From assembly GCA_030605285.1 (NCBI GenBank), contig JAUWIQ010000162.1:1-5526 (forward strand): a stretch of 5,526 bases of DNA, given 5' to 3'. Below are positions 4,802 to 5,526 of the stretch, one piece after another (position 1 is the first letter of the stretch; each line of letters opens with the position of its first letter). The DNA is from Planctomycetota bacterium. Lineage in GTDB: Bacteria > Planctomycetota > Planctomycetia > Pirellulales > UBA7805. Under the pieces are notes generated by a model that ran no database searches, was not told the DNA's origin, and saw nothing but the letters and a program-made list of their open reading frames with translations. The position numbers and the translations under genes are program-made.

Positions 4802-5526
4802 ATGTCACTCTTTGAAGCGGCCGAAGCACAAAATCGTCAAAGCGTGCAACCCCTTGCCGCCCGCATGCGACCTCGAAATCTCCGCGAATTTTGCGGGCAG
4901 CAGCATTTTCTTGGCGAAGGCAGATTATTGTGGCGGCTTCTGCAAAGCGACCGACTCGGCTCCCTCATCTTCTACGGCCCGCCGGGGACCGGGAAAACGA
5001 CCCTTGCCCACCTGCTTGCGGATGCAACGCAGAGTCGCTTTCGCCAATTGAGCGCGGTAACCAGCGGGGTCAAAGTTCTCCGCGATCTCTTAGCCGAGGC
5101 TGCCGACTCGGTTGCCGTGAGCGGGGATCGTACTCTGTTGTTCATTGACGAAATCCATCGCTTCAACCGATCGCAGCAGGATGTCCTGCTCCCGGATGTT
5201 GAAAATGGCACCGTGATTCTTGTGGGAGCAACGACTCAAAACCCTTTTTTTGCAATCAATAGCGCGCTGGTAAGCCGAAGTCGCATCTTCCAGTTTCAAC
5301 CTCTTTCCAACGCAGAAATAAAGACCGTTCTTATTGCGGCGCTGAACGATCGCGAGCGGGGGTTTGGCGGGCGCACGATCCAAATACAGGATGAGGCCTT
5401 GGATTTTCTTGCCGAGACCAGCGACGTAGACGCACGGCAGGCACTCGGTGCTCTGGAAGTGGGCGTACTTTCCTCTGAGGAGGACCCCCTGGATTTTACG
5501 CAGGCGTTAGCCGAAGAATCGGTGCA
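4802..5526 (+). CDS. rarA: Replication-associated recombination ATPase RarA/MgsA, N-terminal part, cut by the window end
   Basis: RarA (MgsA, related to eukaryotic WRNIP1/Mgs1) is a tetrameric AAA+ ATPase that acts on DNA at stalled replication forks together with SSB. The frame stays open for 241 codons to the right edge; full-length family members have roughly 430-450 residues, so the C-terminal tetramerisation part is missing. Seen: the family-typical opening MSLFEAAE, PLAARMRPRNLREFCGQ at about 17-33, Walker A GPPGTGKT at 59-66, Walker B LLFIDEIHRFN at 112-122, the LLPDVENG segment at 129-136, sensor 1 region GATTQNPFF at 142-150, and the arginine-finger region SRSR at 158-161. The sensor segment has Gln146 where E. 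coli RarA, as I recall it, reads TEN. The MRPR and HRFN signatures separate it from RuvB and from the DnaX clamp loader. The ATG at 4802 has no clear Shine-Dalgarno sequence but fits the family N-terminus exactly. A terminator-like hairpin upstream suggests independent transcription. Confidence 0.95.
   Translation, partial: MSLFEAAEAQNRQSVQPLAARMRPRNLREFCGQQHFLGEGRLLWRLLQSDRLGSLIFYGPPGTGKTTLAHLLADATQSRFRQLSAVTSGVKVLRDLLAEAADSVAVSGDRTLLFIDEIHRFNRSQQDVLLPDVENGTVILVGATTQNPFFAINSALVSRSRIFQFQPLSNAEIKTVLIAALNDRERGFGGRTIQIQDEALDFLAETSDVDARQALGALEVGVLSSEEDPLDFTQALAEESV

Noticed and set aside
4802..5526. RuvB or DnaX as the identity of the last gene
   Set aside because: The MSLFEAAE opening, AARMRPR segment and Walker B followed by HRFN are RarA/MgsA features. 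RuvB and DnaX lack them.

Overview
The window most likely comes from a planctomycete (PVC superphylum), judged from protein families. The first gene ends in the cytochrome-c-like haem-binding domain that is expanded in Pirellula/Verrucomicrobium-type bacteria. The second is an exported protein with the planctomycete-style 'VREAAERQL' helical lead followed by an STN-like domain. Base composition is moderately GC-rich throughout, apart from a sharply AT-rich stretch at the left edge (24 G+C in the first 90 bases). All five recognisable genes are on the + strand. The gaps between them are wide (225, 86, 192 and 335 bp), so this looks like a row of mostly separate transcription units, not a tight operon.

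Layout: 1-87 is AT-rich with stops in all three forward frames and a sigma70-like promoter match. 88-489 encodes a c-type haem domain with no signal peptide, probably the remnant of a larger protein. 490-714 is a short gap with a doubtful small ORF and a possible promoter. 715-2016 encodes a signal-peptide-bearing protein of unknown function. 2103-3335 encodes a GT81-like glucosyl-3-phosphoglycerate synthase (compatible-solute or glycolipid precursor synthesis). 3336-3527 carries a promoter-like element and an operator-like inverted repeat before cysK (3528-4466, cysteine synthase). 4467-4801 is a non-coding region dense in inverted repeats. 4802 to the right edge is the N-terminal half of rarA/mgsA, the AAA+ replication-recombination ATPase.

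The genes do not form one pathway: haem protein, exported unknown, osmolyte-type glycosyltransferase, cysteine biosynthesis and replication repair. I see no transposase, phage gene, CRISPR array, tRNA or rRNA. No clear new system is visible. The least explained parts are the hairpin-rich cysK-rarA spacer, including a small hairpin motif that also occurs in the gpgS-cysK spacer, and the abrupt composition change at the truncated haem-domain gene.
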